This document shows, in pieces, positions 34,720 to 36,315 of a stretch of 36,315 bases of DNA. The position numbers and the translations under genes are program-made. The stretch is from assembly GCA_020723255.1 (NCBI GenBank), contig DYJH01000017.1, positions 1-36,315 of the forward strand. The letters are read 5' to 3'. How positions within the stretch are numbered: position 1 is the stretch's first letter; every line of letters starts with the position of its first letter. The notes under the pieces were generated by a model. That model was not told where the DNA came from, ran no database searches, and saw only the letters and a list, made by a program, of their open reading frames with translations. This DNA comes from Desulfonema limicola. GTDB lineage: Bacteria; Desulfobacterota; Desulfobacteria; Desulfobacterales; RPRI01.

Positions 34720-35177
34720 TTATAAGCTTTTCCGGGCATAACTTCCGCGTAAATTCAAGAACGGCTGTTCGATCGTGTTGTAACTTATACTGGCTACCAG
34801 GCAGGTAATGGCTCCCAGCAGCAGAATCTGAAGGGCAAAATCCACTTGCCAGATTCCTGTCCAGCGGGGAACGCCTGTCAATTTTTCCCAAAGGAAGATG
34901 ATCAAGGAGTGCCAGAGATATAAGGAAAAACTGATTTTACCGCCAAATTCCATGAATACTGTCGCCGGTTTCCAGACCTGTCCGCGCCAGTGAAGGTAAC
35001 ATAAAATCACAAAGGCCCAGCCAGTCCTTCAATAATCCAGCCATAGCCCCATGAATCGGTGTTGGGCTTCCAGTGACCATAAAGGGTATGATACACATGG
35101 AAGAGAAACACCAGGGAAGCGGCCAGTAAACGTAAATGGTCAAGGCGGGGCAGATATTCTATATTGGGGGAGCGCAT
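34720..35177 (-). pseudogene. acyltransferase-3 gene with large internal deletion and frameshift
   Basis: From an ATG at 35177 the first frame encodes a typical acyltransferase-3 N-terminus (IEYLPRLDHLRLLAASLVFL ... HVYHTLYGHW) and stops at 35007. A second frame from about 35010 to 34720 encodes the family's C-terminal end (GGKISFSLYLWHSLIIF ... SYNTIEQPFLNLRG). Together they give ~150 residues, against 350-400 for the family, so roughly 200 residues are missing and the two parts are out of frame. It lies 18 bp after the sapC stop. Confidence 0.82.
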
Positions 35178-35195
35178 ATTGTCTTTATCAACACT

Positions 35196-35933
35196 TCATC
35201 CCTTACTTCCCTCTTTTTTATCAGCCATCATCATCAATGATCGGAAATTAGACAAAGAATAAAGATGGGCATAAATCAAGCTGAAATATCCAAGCCGGAA
35301 CAGCTTAATAATTTTTTCATCTTCCAGTTTGAACATCGCCTCTTCATCCACCATCGTTAACCCGCCCAAACCAATCTTTTCGCCCGCTGGCAGGGTTATG
35401 TTTGCTGATACTTCTTTAAAAAGCTTATATTCTTCCAAAATCTTTAACATATTCTTTGTGCTTTCAAACTGGGACTGGTAATTCCTCAATAACTCTACCG
35501 TCTTTTTGAATTCTTCCGTCTGATTGCCTCCCTCATCGAAAAGCTGTAAGCCATCTTTACTGTCAAATCCCTCATAAGTGGAATCTACACACACCGTAAA
35601 TGCCCCGTCCTGACTTTTATTGCTGGCCAGGATGAAAGGATAGCGGCGGAAATAGATTGGAATATATATGCCTAATCGCCACTTGCCGTCTTCTTCAATA
35701 AAAAGGTTCTCATTATTCCTCAAGCCCAGAATTGCGACAGGAATGACACTTCCATCCTGTTCCTTTGTGAAAACAAGCGGGAAATACTTTGCAGCTTCAA
35801 GAAACTCCTGACCAACTACCAAGACGGAGTTCAATTCCCGGGCAAACTTGTAATTGCTGACGGGCGCTACCTTCACTAACTTGTGATGTACAGAGTTTAA
35901 AAAAATTGGTTTCTGGTAAATGTTTTGCGCCAT
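35196..35933 (-). CDS. sapC: SapC-family protein
   Basis: This 245-residue protein matches the SapC family in length and layout (Q-x-P-x-x-LNS-x-x-HK-x-L start at ~7-20, FPLVFTKEQDG at ~51-61, AILGLRNNENLFI, PIYFRRYPF, FTVCVDSTYEGF). SapC is encoded in the Campylobacter fetus S-layer locus beside a type I secretion system. Its biochemical role is unknown. Here it also lies near a complete T1SS, which suggests an S-layer-like or RTX-like substrate coded outside the window. AAGGAG precedes the ATG by 8 nt. No signal peptide is evident, so it is likely cytoplasmic. Confidence 0.9.
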   Translation of the reverse strand: MAQNIYQKPIFLNSVHHKLVKVAPVSNYKFARELNSVLVVGQEFLEAAKYFPLVFTKEQDGSVIPVAILGLRNNENLFIEEDGKWRLGIYIPIYFRRYPFILASNKSQDGAFTVCVDSTYEGFDSKDGLQLFDEGGNQTEEFKKTVELLRNYQSQFESTKNMLKILEEYKLFKEVSANITLPAGEKIGLGGLTMVDEEAMFKLEDEKIIKLFRLGYFSLIYAHLYSLSNFRSLMMMADKKEGSKG

Positions 35934-36072
35934 CTAATTTCTCCTTTGTATTTCAAATCATAATTACGATAACTCCACATCCCTCTTGTTAAAGCGGGAT
36001 AGTTTACCTGTTTTTTTCAACTTGTATAAATACAATACAATTTTAAGTGTGTCCACATAAAAATCGCTACAA

Positions 36073-36168
36073 TTTACAAGCTGCCACCCGAAAAGACCTT
36101 TGCTATTTTACCATTTTCAACGGTTTGTATTCCGGATGGTCTTTCCAGAATTGTATTTTAAAGTTCAT
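36073..36168 (-). CDS. possible small ORF (31 codons) with strong Shine-Dalgarno
   Basis: The frame reads MNFKIQFWKDHPEYKPVENG and continues for 11 more residues to a TAA at 36073. AAGGTGA stands 5-6 nt before the ATG. The product is not recognised. It may be a real small protein, a leader peptide of sapC, or the decayed start of a longer gene. The evidence rests only on the ribosome-binding site. Confidence 0.3.
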
Positions 36169-36192
36169 AGGTTCACCTTTCCAACTAACCCT

Positions 36193-36315
36193 TTAATGGG
36201 TGACCCCAATTCGTACACATAACCGACAACCGTCGCATCTCGGGTATCTGTCCGGTTTATACCAGCGATATTTCTTTCCTGATGAAAAAAGTTCCTTGAG
36301 TATTACGGGAAAAAA
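36193..36315 (-). pseudogene. C-terminal scrap of an ORF with zinc-ribbon-like cysteines
   Basis: A frame open from the window edge reads ...KELFSSGKKYRWYKPDR, then YPRCDGCRLCVRIGVTH, then stop at 36193. The Lys-Tyr-x-Trp then Pro-x-Cys pattern recalls the zinc-ribbon start of some transposase-like (DUF6431-type) proteins, but in those the protein continues for much longer. Here it stops right after the cysteines, so it may be a truncated mobile-element gene. Only 40 residues are visible. Confidence 0.3.

Larger units (their letters stand above)
35934..36315. other. gene-poor right edge
   Basis: This 380-bp stretch upstream of sapC contains no full gene. It holds a short minus-strand frame with a good Shine-Dalgarno (36073-36168) and the end of a frame that enters from beyond the window (36193-36315). 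No clear promoter for sapC was identified, although A/T-rich sequence around 36010-36070 could hold one. Confidence 0.4.

Noticed and set aside
1-36315. CRISPR arrays, tRNA or rRNA genes, phage attachment sites
   Set aside because: No regularly spaced repeats, tRNA-like cloverleafs or rRNA sequence was seen on either strand by reading.

Overview
The window reads as a chromosomal segment of a Gram-negative bacterium with moderate GC content. It carries an outer-membrane TolC-type protein, an ABC-transporter-dependent polysaccharide (O-antigen type) cluster and a SapC-family gene. The mix of glycosyltransferases, methyltransferases and a radical SAM protein would fit Desulfobacterota (Syntrophales-like), but this placement is a low-confidence inference. 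Every well-supported gene lies on the minus strand, so transcription runs from high to low coordinates. No rRNA, tRNA, CRISPR array or intact insertion sequence was seen.

Right end (36315 to 28647, in transcription order): two short scraps at the edge; a sapC-family gene; an acyltransferase pseudogene with a large internal deletion; a HicB-type regulator coupled to an unrecognised 133-residue protein, with its own promoter and 9-bp direct repeats; then a complete type I secretion set (HlyB-type ABC exporter with a C39-like domain, HlyD-type adaptor, TolC-type channel). The secreted substrate is not in the window.

Centre (28493 to 1756): a long surface-polysaccharide cluster. It holds an Rmd/GMD-like NAD(P)-dependent sugar-nucleotide enzyme, GT4 and GT2 glycosyltransferases, a radical SAM/SPASM protein, two polytopic membrane proteins (one DUF6311-like), several SAM methyltransferases, two tandem paralogous glycosyltransferases (one fused to a methyltransferase, one with an inserted beta-sandwich domain), two paralogous acyltransferases, Wzm/Wzt ABC exporter genes, an FkbM-like protein and a long two-domain WbdA-like glycosyltransferase. 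The set (Wzm/Wzt with a Wzt C-terminal cargo domain, WbdA-like and WbdB-like enzymes, an Rmd-like enzyme) points to a polysaccharide built to full length in the cytoplasm, modified at its end, then exported, as in E. coli O8/O9a or the Pseudomonas A-band. Sugar identity is not proven.

Left end: an AT-rich non-coding stretch with a plus-strand promoter-like sequence and a broken plus-strand gene start, then the 5' two-thirds of a secreted subtilisin-family (S8) protease running off the window.

The most unusual feature is a set of gene-edge scars inside the polysaccharide cluster: a diverged 1.33-kb direct repeat whose second copy carries only the first ~33 codons of wzm; a 47-bp junction repeat that brackets the DUF6311-like gene; and a 26-bp copy of a GT4 gene start stranded after the radical SAM gene. 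Together they record insertion and replacement of gene modules at gene borders. A second theme is a DUF7024-like beta-sandwich domain that occurs both inside a glycosyltransferase and at the end of the radical SAM protein.
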